A stretch of 64,000 bases of DNA from Saprospiraceae bacterium (GCA_029251525.1 JAQXDE010000007.1:1-64000); one strand, 5' to 3'; positions 37,587-47,180 are shown, counted from the stretch's first letter. Made by a program: numbers and translations. The notes: generated from the sequence alone by a model not told the origin.

Positions 37587-39059
37587 ATGAGAAAACTAAA
37601 AAGACTATTACGTCGCCTTCTTCTTTCTGTACTTTTGATAATCATGGCCATCATCATTATCAACACAGTTAGTTATTCTTCAAAGCAAATTTCTGTCTCT
37701 ACTTTTAATAAATTCAAAATAAGTGATGATGTGATTCAACGACTTTCAGATATTACAAAAATCACCACGACTTCATATCCCTCACATGTAGATACGGCTG
37801 CCTTTCTTGAGTACCATTCTTATGTTGACTCTATTTTCCCTTTAGTTGATTCCCTTTTGAAAAAAACGACGGTCAACCAATTTAGTCGAATTTACAAATG
37901 GCAAGGTCGTAATCCAAATTTAAAACCATACCTTTTGATGGCTCATTTAGATGTTGTCCCTGTCGAAAAAGAAAGTCAAACTCTTTGGACAGAACCACCT
38001 TTCAGCGGCAAGATCAAAGATAATTTTATTTGGGGAAGAGGCACACTAGATGACAAAGTAAGTGCCATGGGGATTCTCGAAACTGCGGAAATTTTACTAA
38101 AAGAAAATTATGAACCGCAGCGAACTATCTATTTTGCTTTTGGGCATGATGAAGAGGTGGGAGGGAAAAATGGGGCGCAAGCTATCGTTGAATATTTTTT
38201 GCAGAAAAAAATAACTTTTGAATACCTTTTGGATGAAGGATCTTTAATTTTGGAAAATGCTCTGCCAGGATTAACTCGACCTTTAGCTTTGATTGGAACT
38301 GCCGAGAAAGGATATTGTACCTTAAATTTAGCAGTTAATTTGGAACATGGTGGTCACTCTTCTATGCCTCCGCCCGAAACCGCAATTGGGATTTTGAGTC
38401 ATGCTTTGGCGACTCTGGAAGACCACCCTTTCCCTGCAGCGATTTCTCAAAATGCGCAAGAATTATTTGATCATATTGGTCCTGAGATGTCTTTGCCGAA
38501 CAAAGCTATTTTTGCAAACCTTTGGTTGTTTAAAGGAATACTAAAATCTCAGTTTGAAAAATCAGCCGCTTCTAATGCGATGATTCGAACCACGATTGCA
38601 CCTACGATGCTCGAAGGTGGAGTGAACGATAATGTGCTACCAACTAACGTTTCTGCCACGATAAATTTTAGAATTATTCCTGGACAAACTAGTGAAACAA
38701 TTATTGAATATTTGAATAAAACCATTGACGATGAGCGGGTAAAGGTTTCTCGAATTAATGCCTCCTTTTCAAGCGAACCCTCAAAAATTTCTAGTTCCTC
38801 TTCTTTTGGTTTTAATGCTTTACAAAAAACGACGAAGGAAATTTTTCCTCAAAGTGTAGTAGCTCCAAGTTTGGTAATTACTGGAACGGACAGTCGATTT
38901 TATGAACCAGTAAGTGAAAACATTTATCGATTTATGCCGGTGCAGTTAACGAATGATGACTTGAAAAGAATTCACGGTATTGATGAACGAATCAGTATTG
39001 ATAGTTACAAAACGATGATTACGTTTTATTATCAGTTGATTTTGAATAGTAGTATTTAA
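37587..39059 (+). CDS. M20 family metallopeptidase, PM20D1-like
   Basis: The 490-residue protein has an N-terminal membrane anchor or uncleaved signal (LLLSVLLIIMAIIIINTVSY), placing the catalytic part outside the cytoplasm. Zinc-site motifs are YLLMAHLDVVPVEKES (His, Asp), IWGRGTLDDKVSAMG (bridging Asp), FAFGHDEEVGGKNGA (Glu pair), and the late His in PVQLTNDDLKRIHGIDE. The dimerisation domain lies at about 230-370 (NLAVNLEHGGHSSMPPPE). Family members are carboxypeptidases or N-acyl amino-acid hydrolases; the PM20D1-like set includes the latter. The substrate cannot be told here. Confidence 0.9.
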   Translation: MRKLKRLLRRLLLSVLLIIMAIIIINTVSYSSKQISVSTFNKFKISDDVIQRLSDITKITTTSYPSHVDTAAFLEYHSYVDSIFPLVDSLLKKTTVNQFSRIYKWQGRNPNLKPYLLMAHLDVVPVEKESQTLWTEPPFSGKIKDNFIWGRGTLDDKVSAMGILETAEILLKENYEPQRTIYFAFGHDEEVGGKNGAQAIVEYFLQKKITFEYLLDEGSLILENALPGLTRPLALIGTAEKGYCTLNLAVNLEHGGHSSMPPPETAIGILSHALATLEDHPFPAAISQNAQELFDHIGPEMSLPNKAIFANLWLFKGILKSQFEKSAASNAMIRTTIAPTMLEGGVNDNVLPTNVSATINFRIIPGQTSETIIEYLNKTIDDERVKVSRINASFSSEPSKISSSSSFGFNALQKTTKEIFPQSVVAPSLVITGTDSRFYEPVSENIYRFMPVQLTNDDLKRIHGIDERISIDSYKTMITFYYQLILNSSI

Positions 39060-39427
39060 TTTCCACAACACATAAAATACACAGGTTATCAGTTGTCTAT
39101 AATCTATTTTTTTGCCAAGTGGTAAAAACAATTTTACTCTGATCGAATACTTTTTACTAGATTAGAAATAGACATCGCAGTTCGTCCAGGTTGAGAAACA
39201 ACTATAGCCAGTACAATTCTGAATTAGCAGATAAGGACTCAACGCTGAAAAAAGACGATTCAAGTTATTTTAAAAGATGTAGGTATTATAATCTTTGTTC
39301 CGCTTTTCACAACGAGACAAAATAGTGGTAGGATTGGATTGTGTACCATCACAGATAATTCGATTAAATGGCAAAATGTTTTTTCGCAAAATAAAAAATG
39401 GAAAAGAACTGATGTGACAAAGAGTAT
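39060..39427. other. Gap without a gene
   Basis: About 370 bp between the M20 peptidase and the convergent TonB receptor. No hairpin with a T-run and no recognisable protein remnant. Confidence 0.5.
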
Positions 39428-41740
39428 TTAAAATCTATAATTCAAATTTAAACTCACATTTATTCCATTCTCATCTGCAAAATATCGTAGTCTATTCAGG
39501 TAATCTCGATAAGTTGTATTCATTAAATTTTCTGCACGAAGTGAAACTTTCAAACTAGATTCCTGCCATTCAAAATTAGTTCCAACTTGCAACCCAATTA
39601 AAAAGTAATCATCAGGTGGTGATAAGAAATCTTGAGATTCTTCTATTCTTGTTTGTTGAAAAACATATCGACCATTAATTGTTAAAAAGTTATTTTTCCA
39701 TTTTCCTCCATCTTTAAAAGTATATGTCATTGAAGAGAGAATATTGTCCGAAGGAATATTTATCAAGCCTATATCATTCGTCAAATCGTTACCACGAACT
39801 AATGCATACTTTAAAATAAAATTCAAATTTTGTTTTGGCTCATATTTCAATAACAAATCTAAACCAGTAATATTTGCATTTGTTTGCTTATATAAAAAAA
39901 CAGGAAATGCTCCTCTAATTGTCAATCTAAATTCTTTTTGTGGTTCAAGAAAAATATAATCTTGAACATTTTGAAAATACCCTAAAGCTTGAACAAAAAA
40001 TTTATTTTGAATTCTAAAATCTACCGACAACAAAGCCTTTAATGATTTTTCAACATCCATATTTCTATTGCCCTCTTCAATACCACTCACACCTTGATGC
40101 AAACCAAAACTATATAATTCATTCACTTCAGGTGCTCGCAATAAATAACCGATATTAAAATTAGTTTTAAAAAAATCATTTTTTTCCCAACGTAAACCTG
40201 TGGACAGAGCATAATTTTGAAATAAATGACCTATAATCTCAAGTTCTCTAGGAGGTGATTGAGTGAATCTTTTTACAGTTAATTGCTTTAAACTAAATCG
40301 ACCTCCAAACTCAAATAACCACTTGTCTGCTTGATCATTTTGTACAATCCAATAAGTTGAGGTCTGATAACTTCGATAGTTTGGAATCAAAGGAGATACA
40401 CCTGTTCCTGGGTTGTTTCCATTATCAACCATATCGAATTGAATACCAGCTTTTAAAAATATCTTTTCACCAACTAATCCATTATATGCCGCTTCTGCAT
40501 GATGAGAAAAAAGTGACAAACTTAAAGAAGGTCTAGTTCTAGCTTCTCCTCTTCTAATATCAAATTCTTCTCGATTATTGAGTTGTCCACCATATTTAAA
40601 TTTAATTATTTTTTCATCATCCATTAAATATTTAGTTTCCATCTTCACTAAGTGGTGTGTTACCTGCTGTTTTGGAGCTGCAATGGAATAAGAAAAGTTA
40701 TCTTCAATAGCAAAAGGCTCACTTCTTCCTATTGCCGTTTCCAGATCTGTTAAGTTTCCTATATGTGAACCTCTTAAGATACCAATCTTTGTATTAAAAA
40801 GACTATAATAAAAATCAGTTTTCCACTTTGGATGAAACTGCTTTTCTATTTGTAAGGCTAAATTATTTTCTTTCTTTCCAGTATTCGTCAAAAAATAATT
40901 AGAAGTGCGGTTATCGCCTTGTCGTTTAAGTGTCCCTGTAATTCGCCAAGCTGCCCAACTGCCATTTTTTTCAATAGTAGAATTTAACGTGTGTCCCCAA
41001 CCATTCGATTGTAAGGTATAATTAACCTCTCCATGCAAATGTGGATCTTCTTGAATATTGTCTGTTTCGACTAGCACCACGCTCCCCAATGAATTACCTC
41101 CGTAAGCTAATGCACTTGCACCTTTTACAACTGAAAGATGATCAGCCACGAAAGGATCGATCTCTGGAGCATGGTCACTTCCCCATTGCTGTCCTGACTG
41201 AGCAATACCATTATTCAAGATAGCTACTCGATTCCCAAAAAGACCGTGAACTACGGGTTTTGAAATCCCTGAACCGTTTCTCAAAACACTTACTCCAGAT
41301 ATATTTCCCAAAATATCTGAAAGGTTTTTGTTGCCTTCTTCAGTTATAGCTCCACGACTAATTGTTTGGCTTGACTCGGTTGAATTATCCTCATGACTAC
41401 CATGAATCACGACTTCATCCAAAAGTTCAGAATGGTGGCTTAAGTAAATTTTGAACAAGGTATCTTGTTCTAATTTAATAAAATATTCTTCGCTATGACA
41501 TCCAACGTGACTCGCTTGAATATGATATTCTCCAGCGCATATATTTTTTATTTCAAAAAAACCATGTTTATCAGAGACAGTCCCCTGTCCTAAATTTTTC
41601 AAAAAAATTGTTGAATACTCTAATGGTATGTTAGTTCCTTTGTCTAAGACTATGCCTGTAAGTGTTAAGTTACAGCTTTGAGCTAAAAGAAATTGAGGGA
41701 AAAATAAAACCGATAAAAAAAAGAATTTTATTTTCATCAT
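39428..41740 (-). CDS. TonB-dependent receptor with carboxypeptidase-regulatory N-domain
   Basis: The 770-residue outer-membrane receptor has a signal peptide (FFFLSVLFFPQFLLA, cut before QSCN). A carboxypeptidase-regulatory-like domain follows (TLTGIVLDKGTNIPLEYSTI, GTVSDKHGFFEIKNI), and then a plug with LSDILGNISGVSVLRNGSGI, KPVVHGLFGNRVAILNNGI and QQWGSDHAPEIDPF. The barrel ends in INVSLNLNYRF, the expected C-terminal aromatic. The plug motif 'GSDHAPEIDPF' and the next-door His-rich protein suggest transport of zinc or another metal; that is inference. It is the last gene of a three-gene minus-strand operon. A second ATG at 41737 is possible. Confidence 0.9.
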   Translation of the reverse strand: MMKIKFFFLSVLFFPQFLLAQSCNLTLTGIVLDKGTNIPLEYSTIFLKNLGQGTVSDKHGFFEIKNICAGEYHIQASHVGCHSEEYFIKLEQDTLFKIYLSHHSELLDEVVIHGSHEDNSTESSQTISRGAITEEGNKNLSDILGNISGVSVLRNGSGISKPVVHGLFGNRVAILNNGIAQSGQQWGSDHAPEIDPFVADHLSVVKGASALAYGGNSLGSVVLVETDNIQEDPHLHGEVNYTLQSNGWGHTLNSTIEKNGSWAAWRITGTLKRQGDNRTSNYFLTNTGKKENNLALQIEKQFHPKWKTDFYYSLFNTKIGILRGSHIGNLTDLETAIGRSEPFAIEDNFSYSIAAPKQQVTHHLVKMETKYLMDDEKIIKFKYGGQLNNREEFDIRRGEARTRPSLSLSLFSHHAEAAYNGLVGEKIFLKAGIQFDMVDNGNNPGTGVSPLIPNYRSYQTSTYWIVQNDQADKWLFEFGGRFSLKQLTVKRFTQSPPRELEIIGHLFQNYALSTGLRWEKNDFFKTNFNIGYLLRAPEVNELYSFGLHQGVSGIEEGNRNMDVEKSLKALLSVDFRIQNKFFVQALGYFQNVQDYIFLEPQKEFRLTIRGAFPVFLYKQTNANITGLDLLLKYEPKQNLNFILKYALVRGNDLTNDIGLINIPSDNILSSMTYTFKDGGKWKNNFLTINGRYVFQQTRIEESQDFLSPPDDYFLIGLQVGTNFEWQESSLKVSLRAENLMNTTYRDYLNRLRYFADENGINVSLNLNYRF

Positions 41741-41764
41741 CGAGTCTTGGTTGGTGTTTTAATC

Positions 41765-41839
41765 GAACGCAGAGACAAGGAAACGCTATTATTTTTCTTA
41801 GAAATAATTTTAATCCTGCGCCTACTTGACTCTGCGTTC
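41765..41839. repeat. Inverted repeat between lipoprotein and TonB receptor genes
   Basis: GAACGCAGAG at 41765-41774 and CTCTGCGTTC at 41830-41839 are exact inverted copies. A smaller AT-rich stem lies inside. The element fills the 109-bp intergenic gap and could fold in the operon mRNA. Confidence 0.6.
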
Positions 41840-41849
41840 TAATTAAAGA

Positions 41850-42410
41850 CTATTGAAGAGTAATATCAAAAGTTACTTCAATATCAGTCTCTCCTCCTGC
41901 ATTAGTAATATCTCCTGACTGAACACCAGTAGCAGATTTATCTGGTTCGTGACGTAAAACCACTTGTATAGTTCCAGATGAAGCATCACCTGTCGTTAGA
42001 GTAGTTACTAAACCCAGAGGATTTCCATTATCATCTTCATCAGCATAACCTACAGTTAAGTTAGCTCCAGTAGCCGTAAAAAAGAATTGGTGCTCCAAAG
42101 CCTCTTCCTCAATTTCTTCAGTTATACTTTCTGCAGGAGTTTCAGCTTCATTTTTTAAATCAAGTACTCCTATATAGGACATATTCGATTGAAGAATTCC
42201 TCCTGTTATAATAGGATCATCTCCTCCATCTCCATCCAAATCCAAAAAGGAAAGGGTTACTACATCTCCTGAAGTTGGGGTAAGTGTATAAGTTAAGGTA
42301 GTTATTACCTCTTCATCATTCATATCTATTGGATCGTCATCTTTACAAGAATTTAAAAATAGAACTGTGAATAGTATATTAACAATAAATATAAATTTAA
42401 GATTTTTCAT
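41850..42410 (-). CDS. Lipoprotein of the putative metal-uptake operon
   Basis: The 186-residue lipoprotein has the lipobox LFLNSC followed by KDDDP, an acidic start that favours surface export in Bacteroidota. The rest is beta-rich (TLTYTLTPTSGDVVTLSF, FFFTATGANLTVGYADED) with many acidic residues. It matches the type commonly annotated as 'type 1 periplasmic-binding fold superfamily' that sits directly upstream of a TonB receptor. I infer a substrate-capture or accessory role. No metal-binding cluster is evident beyond acidic patches. Confidence 0.8.
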   Translation of the reverse strand: MKNLKFIFIVNILFTVLFLNSCKDDDPIDMNDEEVITTLTYTLTPTSGDVVTLSFLDLDGDGGDDPIITGGILQSNMSYIGVLDLKNEAETPAESITEEIEEEALEHQFFFTATGANLTVGYADEDDNGNPLGLVTTLTTGDASSGTIQVVLRHEPDKSATGVQSGDITNAGGETDIEVTFDITLQ

Positions 42411-42467
42411 GATCTAACTTTTTTTTAAAATAAAAGAATTAAAGAAGGTTATAAACGCGCATAAGTA

Positions 42468-42531
42468 GTCATCTATTACTTGATAGAATAGATGACATCT
42501 TCGTTTTATCAAAATTTAAATTTTGATAAAA
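42468..42531. repeat. Hairpin plus 28-bp perfect palindrome
   Basis: GTCATCTATT (42468-42477) pairs with AATAGATGAC (42487-42496). A separate perfect palindrome, TTTTATCAAAATTT and its mirror, covers 42504-42531. Both lie between the His-rich gene and the lipoprotein gene. The palindrome could be an operator for a dimeric repressor or an intra-operon mRNA structure. Confidence 0.6.
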
Positions 42532-42535
42532 TAAA

Positions 42536-42841
42536 TTAAACCTGAGTTGGTGGCGCCCTTAGCATCGGGTATGGATCTCCTGTTCGAAATGCAATATTCT
42601 CGAGATAAAAATATTGCATTTCAGTGGTTGGTAGTACAGTTAATCTTGAAGGAAATATTACTACTTTTTCTGAAGGAGAAAAATGAAAATCACAAACAGA
42701 ACAATCTAAGGCAATGTGTTCTATCTCATGCACGTGGCTCGAACTATTACAAATATTATCATGCCCTATTTCTTGCCTATCCGAATGGTCATGTAAAAAG
42801 AAAGAATGTATTTCTTGAAACACAGAGGCATTCAATAGCAA
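42536..42841 (-). CDS. Small His/Cys-rich protein at the head of the metal operon
   Basis: At least 101 residues. The metal-binding-looking segment is FFLHDHSDRQEIGHDN, SSSHVHEIEHIALDCSVCDF, then HFSPSEK. Twelve residues or so upstream of the annotated TTG start, the frame stays open into RKILSILIAILLLNAS, a good signal peptide or membrane segment, back to about 42900 with no ATG. Translation may start at an ATT (42893 region), or the original ATG is lost. Position and composition suggest a periplasmic or membrane metal-binding partner of the TonB receptor downstream. Function inferred only. Confidence 0.65.
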   Translation of the reverse strand: MLLNASVFQEIHSFFLHDHSDRQEIGHDNICNSSSHVHEIEHIALDCSVCDFHFSPSEKVVIFPSRLTVLPTTEMQYFYLENIAFRTGDPYPMLRAPPTQV

Positions 42842-42972
42842 AATGGCTATTAATATTGATAAAATTTTTCGATATGTGGTTGATTTACTAATGTTAATTA
42901 TTTTTCTTAGAACTAAAGTACAAAATTAAAAAAAATGCTTGTAACAGATGAAAGATGTTTTCAATAAAAACC

Positions 42973-43008
42973 AAAAAAAGGATGAAAATAAATTTTCACC
43001 CTTTTTTT
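42973..43008. terminator. Terminator after the 70-residue orphan gene
   Basis: AAAAAAAGGATGAAAAT (42973-42989) pairs with ATTTTCACCCTTTTTTT (42992-43008) with a single mismatch. The T-run serves both strands. It separates the orphan gene from the metal operon. Confidence 0.7.
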
Positions 43009-43097
43009 TTCGATATAATTTTAATAATGAGCAGAAACCATTTTTTTACTCGCTACTGCACATTTATTTTTCTATTTATCTTAAATATCGGCTGTCT

Positions 43098-43310
43098 TTA
43101 AGATGCAAGTTTCCATTCTGTTTCAACAAACTTTTTACCATCCCATTTCCCTAACCATTCAGCATCCTTTTTCTGACTTAAATAATTAGAAAATGCATAT
43201 TCCGCTGCTTCCTTTGTTGCTCGAGAAATTGTGATAGTATTATTATGCCCCATTTTAATATTAAAAAAATATAATCCAGTTGCCTTTGTAAAATGCTTCT
43301 TTCTAGCCAT
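43098..43310 (-). CDS. Small orphan protein, 70 residues
   Basis: MARKKHFTKATGLYFFNIKM opens a basic, soluble small protein with ATKEAAEYAFSNYLSQKKDA, then WLGKWDGKKFVE. No signal peptide or known motif. It has a clean ATG and a terminator of its own downstream. I do not recognise the family. The alternative is a chance frame, but codon composition and the isolated transcription unit support a gene. Confidence 0.6.
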   Translation of the reverse strand: MARKKHFTKATGLYFFNIKMGHNNTITISRATKEAAEYAFSNYLSQKKDAEWLGKWDGKKFVETEWKLAS

Positions 43311-43719
43311 AATTATTTTTTTTTAAGTGAAGAAATAACCCTGATGCAATTTGATGCATCATCAAAGAAATAAAATCAATAAAATTCTGTGGAGTAGATC
43401 TATACTTGGTGAGAATTTTTTAACTTAAATAAAGAAATCTTTTGTTAATAACGATGCAATTTACTAAATAGTTCCTATAGAAACTACTATTTTTGCCAAT
43501 TCATCCTATTTTTTCGAAAAATACTACCTAAAAAGCAATAAATTAGCTTTCTTTTAATAATATTTCAAATTTATCATGTTTTTTCTGAAACCATTAATTT
43601 TAGGTACTTTCTTCAAAGTTTAATTCCAGCAGCTAAATATCATGATTCCACTCTTTCTAGTTAAGATCATAATTTTAAAAACGAGAATTCCCAAACGTCA
43701 AAGAATTTAATTTTTTCTA
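43311..43719. other. Gap upstream of the orphan gene
   Basis: About 400 bp of AT-rich DNA. It likely holds the orphan's promoter. A GATGCA / TGCATC palindromic cluster occurs at 43340-43360. No gene seen. Confidence 0.5.
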
Positions 43720-46700
43720 TTAAACTTTGACCTCAACTCCCTCTTTTATCTTATCCAAGACCATCCGAGCCTGTTTCAATGTTTTTATTCCATCTCTAAC
43801 TACGATCATATGCTTTTGTGATTTTTTCATATGTAAACCATATTTTACTCCATCTTTTGCTAAAAAAGCCAATAATTGATTAAACAGTTCTGACTCATAA
43901 AATCGAGATTGTGGATCCTCAATAAAATAACAACGCAATTTTTTATTTTTTAAAATTACTCTTTCAAAACCTAATTTTTTACAGGCCCATCGTAACCTTA
44001 AACCATCTGATAACTCCCGGACTTGACGAGGAATTCTCCCAAAGCGATCCTTCAATTGTCTTCCAAATTTTTGTAACTCTAACTCATCTTTCAACGAATC
44101 CATTTGTGTATAAAGACTAAGTCGCTCTTGAGTATTTTTGACATAGTCATCAGGAATTAACATCTCTATGTCTGTATCAATTTGCACATCTCGAACATAT
44201 ATTTTTTCTTTATCTAAATCTTCTTTAAATAATTCTTTGAAATCAGTCTCCTTCAATTCTTGAATCGCTTCTTCCAATATTTTCTGATAAGTTTCATATC
44301 CAATATCAGTTATAAATCCACTTTGTTCTCCTCCCAGTAAATTTCCAGCACCTCGAATATCCAAATCTTTCATCGCTATGTTAAAGCCACTTCCTAAATC
44401 TGAAAACTCTTCTATAGTCCTTAATCGTTTTCGAGCATCAGATGTCAATGTTGACATTGGAGGACTAAATAAATAACAAAATGCTCGCTTGTTACTCCTT
44501 CCAACACGTCCTCTCAACTGGTGCAAATCACTCATTCCAAATTGATTCGCATTATTGATGATGATTGTATTTGCATTTGGAATATCAAGCCCTGTTTCTA
44601 TAATATTAGTGGAAACTAAAACATCATATTGTCGGTCAATAAAATTTAACAATGTCTTTTCGAGTTGCTTCGATTCCATCTGACCATGTGCTGAAGCTAT
44701 ATCAATATTTGGCAAAATTTTGCGCATCATAGCTGTGATTTCAGGCAACGATTTTACTCTATTGTGTACAAAGAAAACTTGTCCTCCTCTATTAATTTCA
44801 TATTCTATTGCATCTCGAATAAGTTCTAAATTAAAGACACGAATCTCTGTGTGAATTGGCTGACGATTCAACGGTGCAGTTCTGATAACACTCAAATCAC
44901 GAGCTGCCATTAATGAAAACTGCATGGTTCTAGGAATTGGAGTTGCAGTTAAAGTCAAAGTATCAACATTAACCTTTATATTTCTTAATTTTTCTTTTGC
45001 GGCTACGCCAAATTTTTGTTCCTCATCAATAACAAGTAAGCCTAAATCTTTGAAACCAATATCTTTACTCAAGATCCCATGTGTCCCAATGACAATATCT
45101 ATTTTCCCTTCTTTTAGTTTCTCGAAAATGGCTTTCTTTTCTTTCGATGTTCGGAATCGATTTATATAATCAACTGTCACTCCAAATTTTTTCAGTCTTC
45201 CCCCAAAAGTTTTAAAATGTTGCAATGCTAAAATGGTGGTAGGAACTAATATCGCTACCTGTCTCCCCCCCAAAACACATTTAAAAGCAGCACGAACTGC
45301 AACCTCAGTTTTCCCAAAACCAACATCTCCACAAATTAATCGATCCATAGGATAAGCTTTTTGCATATCTTCCTTTACAGCTTGTACGGCTTTAGCTTGA
45401 TCTGGTGTATCTTCAAACATAAAGTTAGACTCTAACTCAATTTGCAAATAATCATCTTCTGGATGTTCGATACCTTTCGCAGCTTTTCGTTGTGCGTAAA
45501 GTTTAATTAATTCCTTTGCAATGTCTTTGACCTTTCGTTTGGTGGTATTTTTTAACCTCTTCCAGGTGTCAGAACCAATTTTACTCAACTTTGGCGCTTT
45601 ACCCTCTTTACCTACGAATTTTGTAATCTTATGTAGTGAATTGATGCTTACATAAAGTACATCATTGTTTTTATAAAAAAGTCGAACAGATTCTTGCGTC
45701 TGTCCATTAATATTTAATTTTTCTAACCCTGAATACCTTCCAACTCCATGATCAATATGCGTGACAAAATCTCCCGGTACTAACTCTCGTAACATTCGTA
45801 AATTAATCGCTTTGTCCTTTGTAAAACCTCGACGCAAGCGATATTTATGAAATCGGTGGAAAATTTGATGATCGGTATAGCAAGCAACTTTTAAATCCAA
45901 ATCTAAAAATCCTGCGCTCAAAGCTTTAGTCACTGGATGAAATTGAACATCTGCTTTGAGATCTTCAAAGATGGCGTAGAATCGATCAATCTGTTTTGGA
46001 TTCTCTGTAAAAATATAATTCTCTAATTTAGCATTTTGATTCTCGTGAAGATTTTCAATCAGTAATTTGAAATTTTTATTGAAATTTGGTTGTGGCTTAC
46101 TATTAAAAATTATTTTTTCATTCGGCTCAAAGTGTAAATTTTTATTGAGAAAAAGTAAAGCAAATTCTTCTATATCTTGAATCACTTCATCAGGTTTAAT
46201 GAAAGCCCTATCTCGAAATATTTCTGCCAAGTCTCCTTCATCTAGAGACGAAACTGTTTTACCAAATTTTTCAGCTTCTTCCAAACACATTTCCAATCTA
46301 CCTATTAACATATCCAAGTCTTTTATCCAAATCACTGTGTTCTCTGGTAAGACCTTAAACAAGGACGTTTTTTGTTTTTGAGTAAACTTTGTGTTAATAT
46401 TTGGAATAATCGAAACCCGAGCAATCTTCTTGACACTCAATTGTGTCAATGGGTCAAAAGTTCGAATACTTTCAATTTCATCATCGAACAATTCTACGCG
46501 GTATGGATATTCATTTCCGTAAGAAAAGATATCAACGATACCTCCCCTAATAGAAAATTGTCCTGGCTCATAAACAAAATCTACTCGCTCAAAACCATAT
46601 TCAACAAATAACTCAACTAAAAAATCAACATCTAATTTCTCATCTTTGACAATTGAAATTTGTTTCTCATTCAACACTTTTGGTGAAACAACTTTCTCAA

Positions 46701-47094
46701 AAAGTGCTTCAGGGTAAGTAACAATAATTTCCCCGATTGATTTAATATTGGAAATCTTATTAATCGTTTCCGTTCGCTGCAAAACGTTCGCTGAATTAAG
46801 ATGTTCAAAATCCATTGGACGCTTGAAAGAATCGGGAAAAAAGTGAATTCCCTTTTTCTCTAATAAAGCGGCAATGTTGTTTTGCAAGTAAGCAGCTTCT
46901 TCTTTGTCAGCTGCGATATAGAGGTGATGTTGAGGATTGGCGAGATAGGTTCCAGAAAGGACAAAGGAATCCTGCGCTCCGGTCATACCTACAATTTGCA
47001 GGCGTGTCGAAGTTGGAGTTTGCAGCGCTTTCACAATTTGTTGTGTTCGCGCACTATCTCGGTACAAGTCTAATAGACGCTGCAAGTTGGACAT
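43720..47094 (-). CDS. mfd: Transcription-repair coupling factor
   Basis: An ATP-dependent translocase that removes stalled RNA polymerase and recruits UvrA. The 1124-residue protein has the UvrB-like N-terminal region to about 330 (FVEYGFERVDFVYEPGQFSI, RGGIVDIFSYGNEYPYRVE). The RNA-polymerase-interacting CarD-like domain is at about 440-510 (PGDFVTHIDHGVGRYSGLEK). The translocase carries Walker A ICGDVGFGKTEVAVRAAFK, DEEQKFGV, TATPIPRTMQF and QLRGRVGRSNKRAFCYL. The C-terminal TRCF domain follows 950. Length is typical. The ATG at 47094 is preceded by no nearby gene on that strand. Confidence 0.97.
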   Translation of the reverse strand: MSNLQRLLDLYRDSARTQQIVKALQTPTSTRLQIVGMTGAQDSFVLSGTYLANPQHHLYIAADKEEAAYLQNNIAALLEKKGIHFFPDSFKRPMDFEHLNSANVLQRTETINKISNIKSIGEIIVTYPEALFEKVVSPKVLNEKQISIVKDEKLDVDFLVELFVEYGFERVDFVYEPGQFSIRGGIVDIFSYGNEYPYRVELFDDEIESIRTFDPLTQLSVKKIARVSIIPNINTKFTQKQKTSLFKVLPENTVIWIKDLDMLIGRLEMCLEEAEKFGKTVSSLDEGDLAEIFRDRAFIKPDEVIQDIEEFALLFLNKNLHFEPNEKIIFNSKPQPNFNKNFKLLIENLHENQNAKLENYIFTENPKQIDRFYAIFEDLKADVQFHPVTKALSAGFLDLDLKVACYTDHQIFHRFHKYRLRRGFTKDKAINLRMLRELVPGDFVTHIDHGVGRYSGLEKLNINGQTQESVRLFYKNNDVLYVSINSLHKITKFVGKEGKAPKLSKIGSDTWKRLKNTTKRKVKDIAKELIKLYAQRKAAKGIEHPEDDYLQIELESNFMFEDTPDQAKAVQAVKEDMQKAYPMDRLICGDVGFGKTEVAVRAAFKCVLGGRQVAILVPTTILALQHFKTFGGRLKKFGVTVDYINRFRTSKEKKAIFEKLKEGKIDIVIGTHGILSKDIGFKDLGLLVIDEEQKFGVAAKEKLRNIKVNVDTLTLTATPIPRTMQFSLMAARDLSVIRTAPLNRQPIHTEIRVFNLELIRDAIEYEINRGGQVFFVHNRVKSLPEITAMMRKILPNIDIASAHGQMESKQLEKTLLNFIDRQYDVLVSTNIIETGLDIPNANTIIINNANQFGMSDLHQLRGRVGRSNKRAFCYLFSPPMSTLTSDARKRLRTIEEFSDLGSGFNIAMKDLDIRGAGNLLGGEQSGFITDIGYETYQKILEEAIQELKETDFKELFKEDLDKEKIYVRDVQIDTDIEMLIPDDYVKNTQERLSLYTQMDSLKDELELQKFGRQLKDRFGRIPRQVRELSDGLRLRWACKKLGFERVILKNKKLRCYFIEDPQSRFYESELFNQLLAFLAKDGVKYGLHMKKSQKHMIVVRDGIKTLKQARMVLDKIKEGVEVKV

Positions 47095-47150
47095 AAGCGC
47101 AAAAGTAATGAAAATGAATTATTATATTTATACTAATAACAAAAAATTAA

Positions 47151-47180
47151 AAAGCGACTAGAGTTTAATCCAGCCGCTTT
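47151..47180 (-). terminator. Terminator of sprA
   Basis: On the minus strand AAAGCGGCT pairs with AGTCGCTTT (one G-T) with a 12-nt loop, followed by a T-rich tail. It lies 39 bp past the sprA stop. Confidence 0.7.

Noticed and set aside
42547-42891. Plus-strand 114-codon frame opposite the His-rich gene
   Set aside because: Antisense shadow; the minus strand has the signal segment and the metal-binding pattern, and fits the operon.
42948-43154. Plus-strand 68-codon frame (MKDVFNKNQK)
   Set aside because: Runs straight through the terminator hairpin at 42973-43008 and overlaps the better minus-strand orphan gene.
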